Shown piece by piece: positions 25,741-33,722 of a stretch of 34,787 bases of DNA (the stretch's first letter is position 1; the number at the start of each line of letters is the position of its first letter). Source of the DNA: Algoriphagus aquaeductus. Lineage in GTDB: Bacteria; Bacteroidota; Bacteroidia; Cytophagales; Cyclobacteriaceae. The stretch spans positions 1 to 34,787 of the forward strand of contig NZ_QKTX01000025.1 in the NCBI RefSeq assembly GCF_003253485.1. Direction: 5' to 3'. Both the position numbers and the translations under genes were made by a program. Under the pieces are notes generated by a model. The model worked only from the letters and a program-made list of their open reading frames with translations, was not told the origin of the DNA and searched no databases.

Positions 25741-26186
25741 ATGCCTCAGTCCCTAGCCAAAGTGTACCTCCACATCGTTTTTTCGACCAAAAACAGAATT
25801 TCGATAATCCAAGATGAAGTCAGACCCCTTGCGCAAGCCTATTTTGTCCAAGTCGGCGCCAACCTTGGAAGCTTTACAGAAGAAATATTTATGATGCCGG
25901 ATCACATTCACTGGCTTTGTACCCTGCCGAGAACAATCACTATTGCGGATTTGGTTAAGAATGTGAAAATCTCCAGTTCAATCAAATACAAAGAATTGAT
26001 CCACCGAGATTTCGAATGGCAAAAGGGTTATGGCGCATTTTCAGTCAGCCAATCCAAATTGGAAACAGTCAAAAGTATATCCAAAACCAGCTGGCGAATC
26101 ATCAAAAATTAGATTTCCAAACTGAGTATCGGAGATTTTTAGAGGAATATCAAATTGAATATGATGAAAAATATGTGTGGGATTGA
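25741..26186 (+). pseudogene. REP-associated tyrosine transposase (RAYT, IS200/IS605-like), frameshifted
   Basis: The frame starts MPQSLAKVYLHIVFSTKNR, the hallmark of RAYT/TnpA-REP proteins, and contains the HUH-type motif PDHIHWL (H55, H57). The open frame stops at 26112 after VSQSKLETVKSIS. If one A is added in the AAAA run at 26071-26074, translation continues as VKKYIQNQLANHQKLDFQ... and ends EYDEKYVWD at TGA 26184-26186, the usual end of the family. The lost part contains the catalytic Tyr (in KKYIQNQ), so the present frame should be inactive. A single-base sequencing error in a homopolymer is possible. It sits between the two REP clusters, as expected for RAYTs. Confidence 0.8.
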
Positions 26187-26200
26187 TTGGTGAATAAAAC

Positions 26201-26391
26201 ACAGATCGCCCCGTTGGGGCTCCAATTGCTAACCCCTATTTTTATCCCAAATTGAATTTGGGGCTATAACAGAACGCACCTTTGGTGCTCTGCTTTGAAG
26301 AATGGAGTTATTAAAATTAATGCCAAAGGCATTTTTTGTAATAGCCCAGAATTCAATTTTCAATAACCAGAGTGCCAAAGGCACGATCTGT
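26201..26391. repeat. Right REP cluster flanking the RAYT gene
   Basis: Framed by ACAGATCG (26201-26208) and CGATCTGT (26384-26391). Palindromes: GCCCC-GTT-GGGGC (26208-26220), CCCAAATTGAATTTGGG (26246-26262), GCACC-TTT-GGTGC (26276-26288), AATGCC-AAA-GGCATT (26319-26333), a degenerate CCCAGAATT half at about 26345, and GTGCC-AAA-GGCAC (26372-26384). This copy has the uninterrupted GTGCCAAAGGCAC, unlike the left cluster. The rest of 26187-26467 is plain spacer. Confidence 0.85.
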
Positions 26392-26467
26392 AATAAAATT
26401 CACCCCAATCACCTCGGATTAAAAACCCAACCTTGCCCCCGCACGCTTTTTCCGCTATTTTCCATCC

Positions 26468-27757
26468 ATGAAAAAAATCACCCTGATCCTGATTCTGGCG
26501 GTGTCACCGCTTTTCTCCTTTGCCCAGCAAAAACTCAACAAAGACGAACAAAAACTGATCGAACTGATCGATAAAAACTACAAGGAAACCCTATCCATCC
26601 TTGAGGAAGTCATCAATATCAACTCAGGTTCTTTGAATAAAGAAGGCGTGCGAGAAGTCGGTCGGATCTTCGAGCGGGAGTTCCAGAAAATCGGATTCCA
26701 AACCGAATGGGTTGAGCTCCCAGCCGAGGTAAACCGTGCCGGGCATTTTGTGGCTACCCGCAAAGGAACCAAAGGCAAAAAACTCTTCCTGATCGGGCAT
26801 TTGGATACGGTTTTTGAAAAGGATATGCCCTTCACTCCTTTTACCTACCTCAATGACAGCACGGCCACGGGCCAAGGCGCGAATGACATGAAAGGCGGCG
26901 ATGTATTGGTGTTGGCCAGCTTGAAAGCCATGCACCAATTGGGACTCCTTGATGACCGTACGATTACCGTATATTTCAATGGGGACGAAGAAAGCTCAGG
27001 CAACGCCGAACTCTCCAGAAAGGACTTTATCGAGCGCGCCAAGCAGCACGATATCGCTTTGGGCTATGAGACAGCTCAGGGATTCTCTACAGCCACCGTT
27101 GCACGTAGAGGTGCCGGAGGTTGGACACTTAAAACCACAGGGCGCCAATCTCACTCCAGCGGAGTTTTTGGACAGGGAGCTGGTTATGGTGCCATCTATG
27201 AAGCCGCTCGAATCCTGAACGAATTCCGTGAAGCTTTAGCAGGCGAAAAATACCTGACCTTCAATCCGGGTCAATTTATAGGAGGATCAGATGTGTCTTT
27301 GGATCAAACCTCCGGAACAGGAACAGCATTGGGTAAAACCAATATCGTAGCCCGAGAAGCTGTAGTTACCGGCGATTTGAGATTTTTGGGAGAAGCTCAA
27401 AAAGAAACTGCTCGCGCAAAAATGCGGGAGATCGTAGCAAAAAACCTCCACCAAACCGATGCGGAAATCTCTTTCTATGACTACATCCCATCCATGGAGC
27501 CGACGGAAGGGAATTATGCGTTGGCGGAATTCCTAAGCCAAGTCAGTCAGGATATGGGCTACGGTCCTGTAAAGCCCGGAGATCCGGGAAGCCGAGGTGC
27601 CGGAGACATTTCCTTTGTGGCTGAGTTTATGGATTGTCTGGATGGCTTGGGAGCTTCAGGCTCAGGTGCACACGCTCCGGGAGAAACCATCAACATGAAG
27701 CAATTCCCCGATTTGATCAAAAGAAATACGATCTTTCTGTACCGATTGACCCGATAA
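26468..27757 (+). CDS. M20 family metallopeptidase, exported (glutamate carboxypeptidase-like)
   Basis: A 429-aa zinc peptidase of clan MH with an N-terminal signal peptide (MKKITLILILAVSPLFSFAQ). Metal and catalytic motifs: GHLDTVF (H111, D113), GANDMKGG (D140), NGDEESSG (E174/E175) and the C-terminal GAHAPGE with His. The dimerisation domain lies between, with SHSSGV at its start. M20 peptidases remove terminal amino acids or hydrolyse N-acyl amino acids; glutamate carboxypeptidase (CPG2-like) is the nearest style, but the substrate is unknown. The stop is 4 bp before the amylase gene, so the two are co-translated. Confidence 0.92.
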   Translation: MKKITLILILAVSPLFSFAQQKLNKDEQKLIELIDKNYKETLSILEEVININSGSLNKEGVREVGRIFEREFQKIGFQTEWVELPAEVNRAGHFVATRKGTKGKKLFLIGHLDTVFEKDMPFTPFTYLNDSTATGQGANDMKGGDVLVLASLKAMHQLGLLDDRTITVYFNGDEESSGNAELSRKDFIERAKQHDIALGYETAQGFSTATVARRGAGGWTLKTTGRQSHSSGVFGQGAGYGAIYEAARILNEFREALAGEKYLTFNPGQFIGGSDVSLDQTSGTGTALGKTNIVAREAVVTGDLRFLGEAQKETARAKMREIVAKNLHQTDAEISFYDYIPSMEPTEGNYALAEFLSQVSQDMGYGPVKPGDPGSRGAGDISFVAEFMDCLDGLGASGSGAHAPGETINMKQFPDLIKRNTIFLYRLTR

Positions 27758-27761
27758 CCTG

Positions 27762-29621
27762 ATGCAAAAATTTTTAATCCCGGCGGTTTTGGCCGCAGCA
27801 GCCCTTTCCTGCCAAGCGCCAAGGCCTCAAGAATCCGAACCTATGAAATCCCAAAAAATCGTCGTTTATCAGGTCTTTACCCGTCTTTTTGGCAATACGA
27901 ATACCACCAACAAACCTTGGGGAACCAAAGAAGAAAACGGTGTCGGCAAGTTCAACGACTTTACGGATACCGCTTTGGAGGAGATCAAAAAACTCGGGGT
28001 GTCCCACATTTGGTACACCGGAGTGCCGCATCACGGCGTGATTGGGGATTTCCCAGAGATCGGGGTGAGCTCAGACGATCCGGATATCATCAAAGGCCGT
28101 GCAGGTTCGCCCTATGCCGTGCGGGATTACTACCAGGTCAATCCGGACTTGGCTATGGATGTGACCAAAAGGATGGAGGAGTTCGAGGCCTTGATCGCCC
28201 GAACGCACAAGCACGACATGAAAGTGATCATTGACATCGTACCCAATCACGTGTCTCGCTTTTATGAGGGGAAAAATAATCCCGCCGGAGTTCGTGACTT
28301 TGGGGCAGACGATGACCAAACGGTCGAATACGCCAAAAACAACAACTTCTACTATATCCCCGGAAAGGCCTTTTCAGTACCCGAACCCAAAAATGGCTAT
28401 CAGCCTTTAGGCGGAGAAAAGCATCCCTTTGCCGATGGAAAATTTGACGAAAACCCCGCCAAATGGACGGGCAACGGTTCCCGATTGGCTCAGCCAGATT
28501 TTTTCGACTGGTACGAGACGGTCAAGATCAACTACGGAGTAAGTCCCGATGGGAAAAAGGATTTCGAAGAACTCCCGGAAGGAGCTGAAAAATTAGATTG
28601 GAAAGCGCATTATGACTTTTGGCAAGGCAAAGACGTGCCGGATTCCTGGAAAAAATTCAAGGACATCACCCAATTTTGGCTGGGCAAAGGCGTGGATGGA
28701 TTCCGATTTGACATGGCCGAGATGGTTCCGGTGGAGTTTTGGTCCTACCTCAATTCCCATATCAAAATGACCAATCCGGAGGCTTTCTTATTGGCGGAAG
28801 TTTACAACCCGAGTTTGTACAGAGACTACATCCACAAAGGAAAAATGGATTACCTCTACGATAAGGTAGAGCTATACGATACGCTGAAGCATATTATTCA
28901 GGGTCATGGATCTACGGATAATCTGGTACCGATTCTGGAAGGACTGAAAGACATTGAGCACCACATGCTCCACTTCCTGGAAAACCACGACGAGCAGCGA
29001 ATTGCCAGCCCGGAGTTTGCGGGGAATCCCTGGAAAGCCATGCCTGCGATGGTGGTTTCTGCTACAGTTTCGACGTCCCCCACCATGATTTATTTCGGAC
29101 AGGAAGTGGGTGAACCTGGGGCCGAAGATGCAGGTTTTGGAGATCCCAGCCGCACTTCCATCTTTGATTACATCGGAGTACCGCAGCATCAGAAGTGGAT
29201 GAATGGGGGAAAGTTTGACGGAGGACAGCTGTCGGAAAATGAAAAGGCGCTGAGAAACTATTATTCCGAAGTACTCAACTTCACCCGCAACAGTTCGGCA
29301 CTGATGGGAGAGTATATGGAATTGCATTCCTTCAACCGAAAGCAAAACCCAGCCTATACCAACAAAACCTTCGCTTTTGCCCGATGGGATGACCGCCAAA
29401 AGCTGATCGTCGTGACCAACTTCGACGAATTCCAATCAGTGAAAACGACGCTCAAACTTTCCCCGGAACTGCTGAAAGCCTGGAACTTGGAAAAAGGCGA
29501 GCGAGAGCTCAAAGAGTTGATGTTTGGTAAGAAAAAAACCAAGCTTCGGGTCACCGACGATGGGGCAGAAATTGACCTGGACTTTGGGCCATGGGAGTCG
29601 GCGGTATTTGAGGTGAGGTAG
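27762..29621 (+). CDS. GH13 alpha-amylase family lipoprotein
   Basis: A 619-aa glycoside hydrolase family 13 protein. Signal and lipobox AALSC (Cys17) indicate membrane anchoring. The four conserved regions are present: DIVPNHV (region I, about 158-164), GFRFDMAEM with nucleophile D317, LLAEVYN with acid/base E346 and FLENHDEQR with transition-state D410. The rest of the barrel and a C-terminal beta-domain (KLIVVTNFDEFQS to the end) complete the fold. It acts on alpha-glucans or related oligosaccharides, probably at the periplasmic or outer face. The pairing with an M20 peptidase upstream is unusual, and no susCD pair is adjacent. Confidence 0.93.
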   Translation: MQKFLIPAVLAAAALSCQAPRPQESEPMKSQKIVVYQVFTRLFGNTNTTNKPWGTKEENGVGKFNDFTDTALEEIKKLGVSHIWYTGVPHHGVIGDFPEIGVSSDDPDIIKGRAGSPYAVRDYYQVNPDLAMDVTKRMEEFEALIARTHKHDMKVIIDIVPNHVSRFYEGKNNPAGVRDFGADDDQTVEYAKNNNFYYIPGKAFSVPEPKNGYQPLGGEKHPFADGKFDENPAKWTGNGSRLAQPDFFDWYETVKINYGVSPDGKKDFEELPEGAEKLDWKAHYDFWQGKDVPDSWKKFKDITQFWLGKGVDGFRFDMAEMVPVEFWSYLNSHIKMTNPEAFLLAEVYNPSLYRDYIHKGKMDYLYDKVELYDTLKHIIQGHGSTDNLVPILEGLKDIEHHMLHFLENHDEQRIASPEFAGNPWKAMPAMVVSATVSTSPTMIYFGQEVGEPGAEDAGFGDPSRTSIFDYIGVPQHQKWMNGGKFDGGQLSENEKALRNYYSEVLNFTRNSSALMGEYMELHSFNRKQNPAYTNKTFAFARWDDRQKLIVVTNFDEFQSVKTTLKLSPELLKAWNLEKGERELKELMFGKKKTKLRVTDDGAEIDLDFGPWESAVFEVR

Positions 29622-29729
29622 TTTAAATGCTTGGAGGTTGAGAAGTATGGAAGTTTGAATGAAAAGATGTCAATTTTCTGTTTCTCCCAAAGTCAATCTT
29701 AGAATGCTTGGAATTTTAGAAACCGAACA

Positions 29730-30530
29730 ATGCCCCGAAAGAGAAAGTCCGGTCCTTGGATTGGGATCAGCTTGTTGATTATTGCTATAGCTTTGGGTTC
29801 GGGATATTTGGTGAAAAAATTCCGACGGCAAATCAATCAGCGACTGAGCGATTACACCCAAAAAGCCCCTCCATTTACCGAAGCCTTGAAGTTTGAGCAC
29901 GTCTTTTCCAATTTTCCGGAAGGAATTCTGGGAATCGATGTGTCCGAATATCAAGGAAGGATTGACTTTGCCGGTTTGCAACTCCAACTTCAAAATCGGC
30001 AAATCGAGTTTGTGGTGGTACGGGCCACCATGGGAAAGGATGGAAAAGATTCCCGATTTAAGCAAAATTGGGAGGGTTTTCGGCCCCTTCCCATCATGCG
30101 CGGTGCCTATCACTATTATCGCCCCAATGAAAACAGCACCCTTCAGGCTCAAAACTTTATCAAAACAGCCCAACTCAAATCAGGGGACCTGATTCCTGTC
30201 TTGGACATCGAAAAGCACAGCACCATCCAATCTCGGGACAAGTTGCGCGAAGGGCTCAAAAACTGGCTGAAAATTGTGGAAGCTCATTATGGTGTCAAGC
30301 CGATGATTTATACCGGAGATCGGTTTTTCTGGGAGGTGCTGCATGAGAATGGGTTTGATGATTACCCCATTTGGGTCGCCAATTACAACCCGATCGTTGA
30401 ACCTGAAACTGAGGATTGGACCATTTGGCAATTTTCTGAAAAAGGAAGTTTGCCTGGTATCGGAGAGAAAATTGATTTGAATGTGCTGATTGGAGGAAAA
30501 AGAAGACTGGAGGAGTTGGTCATTCCTTAG
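29730..30530 (+). CDS. GH25 family lysozyme-like protein, membrane-anchored
   Basis: A 266-aa glycoside hydrolase family 25 protein. The N-terminal basic stretch followed by WIGISLLIIAIALGSGYLV (about 10-28) is a membrane anchor or uncleaved signal. The catalytic domain begins with GIDVSEYQG (D70), has VVVRATMG (about 95-102) and GAYHYYRP, then PVLDIEK with D159 and E161, and ends IWQFSEKG...IDLNVLIGG. This is the usual residue pattern of muramidases that cleave peptidoglycan between MurNAc and GlcNAc. A role in wall turnover rather than attack on other bacteria is likely, because it has an anchor and no partner, but this is inference. It has a 108-bp gap from the amylase gene. Confidence 0.93.
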   Translation: MPRKRKSGPWIGISLLIIAIALGSGYLVKKFRRQINQRLSDYTQKAPPFTEALKFEHVFSNFPEGILGIDVSEYQGRIDFAGLQLQLQNRQIEFVVVRATMGKDGKDSRFKQNWEGFRPLPIMRGAYHYYRPNENSTLQAQNFIKTAQLKSGDLIPVLDIEKHSTIQSRDKLREGLKNWLKIVEAHYGVKPMIYTGDRFFWEVLHENGFDDYPIWVANYNPIVEPETEDWTIWQFSEKGSLPGIGEKIDLNVLIGGKRRLEELVIP

Positions 30531-30610
30531 CACCTGAGCAATGAAAACCTAACATTGAGAATCAAATCGAAAGGATTCCCACCTTAAACGCAAGGGCTAA
30601 ATCCTTATTT

Positions 30611-30704
30611 GGCATTAAAAATTTCATTTTTAATGCCAGCGATACTTTTTGACCTCAACAGTGAGGTCAAAAAATGCTATTGACCTTAAATTTATGAAAT
30701 TTAA
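30611..30704. repeat. Three consecutive perfect hairpins
   Basis: Three perfect inverted repeats in under 100 bp: GGCATTAAAAAT / ATTTTTAATGCC (30611-30622 and 30626-30637, 3-nt loop), TTTTTGACCTCA / TGAGGTCAAAAA (30646-30657 and 30662-30673, 4-nt loop), and TTAAATTT / AAATTTAA (30686-30693 and 30697-30704). They lie between the convergent ends of the GH25 gene and the esterase gene. The second stem ends in an A-run on one strand and a T-run on the other, so it could act as a bidirectional terminator. No gene is supportable in 30531-30777. Confidence 0.85.
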
Positions 30705-30777
30705 ATGTGAAATAGGGCTTAAAAGTGGGGTAAGCTCCGACCACTTGAAGTATTTGTGCAGCCCAAAAAAGCAATTT

Positions 30778-31947
30778 TTACTTCCAATTCAAAAACTCCA
30801 TGACCTCCACATCTCCTTTCAACGCATGAGCAGGCATGGGATTTTTTTCATTGAATACTCGCAATTCATCCGAAGTCAGTAAAGTCACAAAACTTTCATC
30901 AAACCCATCTTGATAGGGAATTCGCCCGGCATTGAGTCCGAGGTAGTGCCCAAAGAAATTATAGACAGCAGCCCGTTTGTTTTTCCCATAGTCGTGTCGC
31001 TCGCCTGCTAAGTGGACATTATCTACACGACTCTCTGCCTCATAAGTGGAATAGACTTTTTGCACATAGGGAAACTCTATTCGGGGATTGTTTTTGGTCC
31101 AGTCACCTCCGTCTGAAACCAGCAACATGGGTCGAGGCGCAGCCAAAGCAGCAATCTCCACATTGTTGGTTTGGTGATCTGCACTTTTGTGAATCGGCAT
31201 CCCACTTTCGCAGGTGCAGCCTCCGAAGAAATAGGCAGAAACCATGACCACAGGTGCTGAAACTTTAATCCTCGAATCCAAAGCCGTAATCAAAATCGAC
31301 TGCGTGCCACCACCGGATTCGCCCGTCACACCGATTCGCTCAGGGTCCACATCAGGCCGGGAAATCAGGTAATCGATCACCCGTTGGGAATTGTAGGTTT
31401 GAAGAGTGAGTGCAATCGGAATTTTGTGATCCACTTGCTTGGAATCGCCATAGCCTATCATGTCATAGGCAAATACCACCGCACCCATGCGGGCGAATGC
31501 TGCACTTCGGGTTTGCATGCTTTCTCCAAATCGTAAATCCGGCCCATGTCCATGTACACTGAGAATTGCAGGACTTTTGGTAAATGGTGCTGGATTTAGC
31601 GGACGGTAAAGGTTTCCCGTAATGAAAAATCCGGGAAAGCTTTCGATGGCGATGTTTTCCACGATATAGCCATCCATTTCTCGGGTGCTGTGGATGATGG
31701 TGTTGAATGGAGCGGTTCGGGCAGGCATTTGCTCGAGCTTCATTCCTTGGATGATCCCATTTCTGATCACAGCAGCTCGCTTTTCCCAATCCGCTTCCGA
31801 AGTCCAGGTAAAAGCGGTTTGTTTCATGAAAATGGCCCCTTCATCCTCTGTCCAGTAAGCGCCTTGGCAGAGCATGTTTTCCTGTGCAAATGCAATAGAA
31901 CACTGGAAAAAGAGAACTATCGAAAGCGAAATAATTGACTTCTTCAT
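30778..31947 (-). CDS. Alpha/beta hydrolase, acetyl-xylan-esterase-like, exported
   Basis: A 389-aa serine hydrolase with a signal peptide (MKKSIISLSIVLFFQCSIAFA). The nucleophile elbow is GESGGG (S211), an oxyanion loop SVHGHG lies near 130-135 and the catalytic His is probably H318 (GERHDYG). An acid residue is likely near D279-D282 (SDGGDW). The overall pattern resembles dienelactone-hydrolase or acetyl-xylan-esterase-like exported hydrolases that remove ester groups from polysaccharides. It starts 12 bp after the stop of the sulfatase, so the two form one operon. The substrate is not shown by sequence, but a decorated glycan is plausible. Confidence 0.85.
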   Translation of the reverse strand: MKKSIISLSIVLFFQCSIAFAQENMLCQGAYWTEDEGAIFMKQTAFTWTSEADWEKRAAVIRNGIIQGMKLEQMPARTAPFNTIIHSTREMDGYIVENIAIESFPGFFITGNLYRPLNPAPFTKSPAILSVHGHGPDLRFGESMQTRSAAFARMGAVVFAYDMIGYGDSKQVDHKIPIALTLQTYNSQRVIDYLISRPDVDPERIGVTGESGGGTQSILITALDSRIKVSAPVVMVSAYFFGGCTCESGMPIHKSADHQTNNVEIAALAAPRPMLLVSDGGDWTKNNPRIEFPYVQKVYSTYEAESRVDNVHLAGERHDYGKNKRAAVYNFFGHYLGLNAGRIPYQDGFDESFVTLLTSDELRVFNEKNPMPAHALKGDVEVMEFLNWK

Positions 31948-31959
31948 AGGATCTAGAAC

Positions 31960-33567
31960 TTATTGGATGAGCAGGGAAATTTCCGTGGGTTCGTATCCAA
32001 TCCGATGTGAATTGACATAGATGGTTTCTCCTATTTTGGCTTCAAAAGGTGCAGTATACACCTTCCAACCTTCTTTTTCGGAAAATCGATAACCAATCGA
32101 AGCGCTTGGATTGGAGCAGGTCAGGTGAACTTTGCCGTTTTCGAATTTGAGTTGAGCAGCAGGAGTCACCGGAGGAGTGTCTTTCCCTTTCCACCAAGTC
32201 CGGACCATTTCCATTTCATTCACCGCACCCAAATCTCCATAATCTGCAATCCACTGCTCATGGGCTTTGCGCAGCTCGGCCAACTTCTCAGCAAAAGCAG
32301 GGTCGGAGGCAAGATTTTTGAATTCATCGGGATCGGACTGGGTATCGTACAATTCCTCGCTAGGTTTGGAAGAGGCAAACCAACGGGCTTGATTTTCATT
32401 GAGCTTTCCTTCCTGATTAAGCTTCAATAAATGGGGCATCAAGGGGTTTTGAAGCCGGAATCGGATATTCTGGTAGTTGGGCTTCTCGGGCATGTAGTTG
32501 CGGATGTATTTGAATCGACCGTCAAAAACAGCCCTCACCCGATCGTATTCGCTGTCCATTCGATCCCGTGCGGCATAGATGTATTTCCGAGGTACAGATT
32601 TTTGAGGACCTAAAAAGGCCCGACCTTGCATAGTTCCCGGAATGGGTATTCCTGCCAAAGAAAGCAGGGTAGGCGCAAAATCCACAAAACTGACCAGCTC
32701 TTCATTTCGGGTGCCAGCTTGCAGAAATGGAGCCTTGATCAGCAAGGGTACACGCAATCCCCGATCGTATAGCTCACGCTTGACATAAGGCAATCCATCT
32801 CCATGATCCGAGTAGAAAAAGATGATCGTGTTGTCATAAAGTCCATCTTCTTTCAGCTGCCGGATCACCTCACCCACCTGATCATCCATGGTCATTACAT
32901 TGGTGATAAATCGGGCCATCACATACCTGCTGATCGAGTCATCGGGATAGTAAGGTGGGATTTTTACCTTGGCTGGATTGACTTTCAGGGGTTCTTTTTC
33001 TCTCGCCCAAACCTGGGATTCATGAGTGGTTGTAAAGTTGAAAATGGAGAAAAAAGGCTGGCTTTTATCTATTCTGTTGCGGTAATGAGCTCTGGGGCTG
33101 CTTTCATCCCACATGGTCACCGGGCTACGGAATTGGTAATCTTCCTTAGAGTTGTTGGAGGTATAATAGCCGGCTTCCCGCAAAATCAAAGGGTAAGGTT
33201 TCATGCCTTCCGGCAAAACCACGGAGTAGCCTTTGAACCCCGGAGGATAATCGTCTGATGCCGCTGCTGAAGCGGCCAGAGTCCGCATGTGATGCCCTCC
33301 GATAGCCGTCTGATACGAACCCGTAATCAAGGCCGCCCGACTAGGCGCACACACCCCTGCCGTCGAAAAAGCATTCATATACTGCACGGATTCCTTGGCC
33401 AAGGCATTGAGATGGGGCGTTTTCCCACCAGTTCCTCCATACACTTCCAAATGCTCCGGTGACATATCTTCAACCACGATCCAGACAATGTTGGGTCGAT
33501 TTTGCTGAGCAAGTCCCAAGGAAAAGAGGAAAGAAATTCCGATCAGGAAGAGTAAAAGCTTTTTCAT
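31960..33567 (-). CDS. Sulfatase (family S1, formylglycine type), exported
   Basis: A 535-aa type I sulfatase starting at the ATG at 33567; the longer frame from 33717 adds 50 residues before a normal signal peptide (MKKLLLFLIGISFLFSLGLAQ) and is not used. The maturation motif CAPSR (C73) would be converted to formylglycine; calcium ligands include the ED at residues 33-34 and YSDHGDG later. The C-terminus ends in a small beta-domain (KVHLTCSNPSASIGYRFSEKEGWKVY), like chitobiase C-terminal domains. It removes sulfate from a carbohydrate or phenolic ester; the exact substrate cannot be told. An activating anaerobic or FGE enzyme is not in this window. It is the first gene of a two-gene operon, transcribed divergently from the isomerase gene. 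Confidence 0.93.
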   Translation of the reverse strand: MKKLLLFLIGISFLFSLGLAQQNRPNIVWIVVEDMSPEHLEVYGGTGGKTPHLNALAKESVQYMNAFSTAGVCAPSRAALITGSYQTAIGGHHMRTLAASAAASDDYPPGFKGYSVVLPEGMKPYPLILREAGYYTSNNSKEDYQFRSPVTMWDESSPRAHYRNRIDKSQPFFSIFNFTTTHESQVWAREKEPLKVNPAKVKIPPYYPDDSISRYVMARFITNVMTMDDQVGEVIRQLKEDGLYDNTIIFFYSDHGDGLPYVKRELYDRGLRVPLLIKAPFLQAGTRNEELVSFVDFAPTLLSLAGIPIPGTMQGRAFLGPQKSVPRKYIYAARDRMDSEYDRVRAVFDGRFKYIRNYMPEKPNYQNIRFRLQNPLMPHLLKLNQEGKLNENQARWFASSKPSEELYDTQSDPDEFKNLASDPAFAEKLAELRKAHEQWIADYGDLGAVNEMEMVRTWWKGKDTPPVTPAAQLKFENGKVHLTCSNPSASIGYRFSEKEGWKVYTAPFEAKIGETIYVNSHRIGYEPTEISLLIQ

Positions 33568-33668
33568 AGCCACGGTTGCTTTGGGTGGATTTTCAAAAGA
33601 TAAGATTTTATCAGAATAAAGCTGAAGGGTACTGTCCTTTTCCAATTGACCAGCCATCCAAAATCGGC

Positions 33669-33698
33669 TTGGCAAAGAATTTTTTATGGCTAACTTTC
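33669..33698 (+). promoter_or_regulatory. Candidate promoter for the isomerase gene
   Basis: TTG at 33669-33671 and TAACTTTC at 33691-33698 are separated by 19 bp, fitting the Bacteroidota TTG / TAnnTTTG pattern with one mismatch in the last base of the -7 box. The ATG follows at 33723, so the leader would be about 18-20 nt. Confidence 0.35.
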
Positions 33699-33722
33699 CT
33701 TCACCCAAAAACCTCATCCTTT

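Noticed and set aside
25741..26112. Programmed -1 frameshifting in the RAYT gene
   Set aside because: The run is AAAA without a canonical X XXY YYZ slippery heptamer or a clear downstream pseudoknot; a deletion or sequencing error is simpler.
30649..30882. A 77-aa plus-strand frame after the GH25 gene
   Set aside because: It runs through hairpins and then antisense through the esterase 3' end; no family match or start signal.
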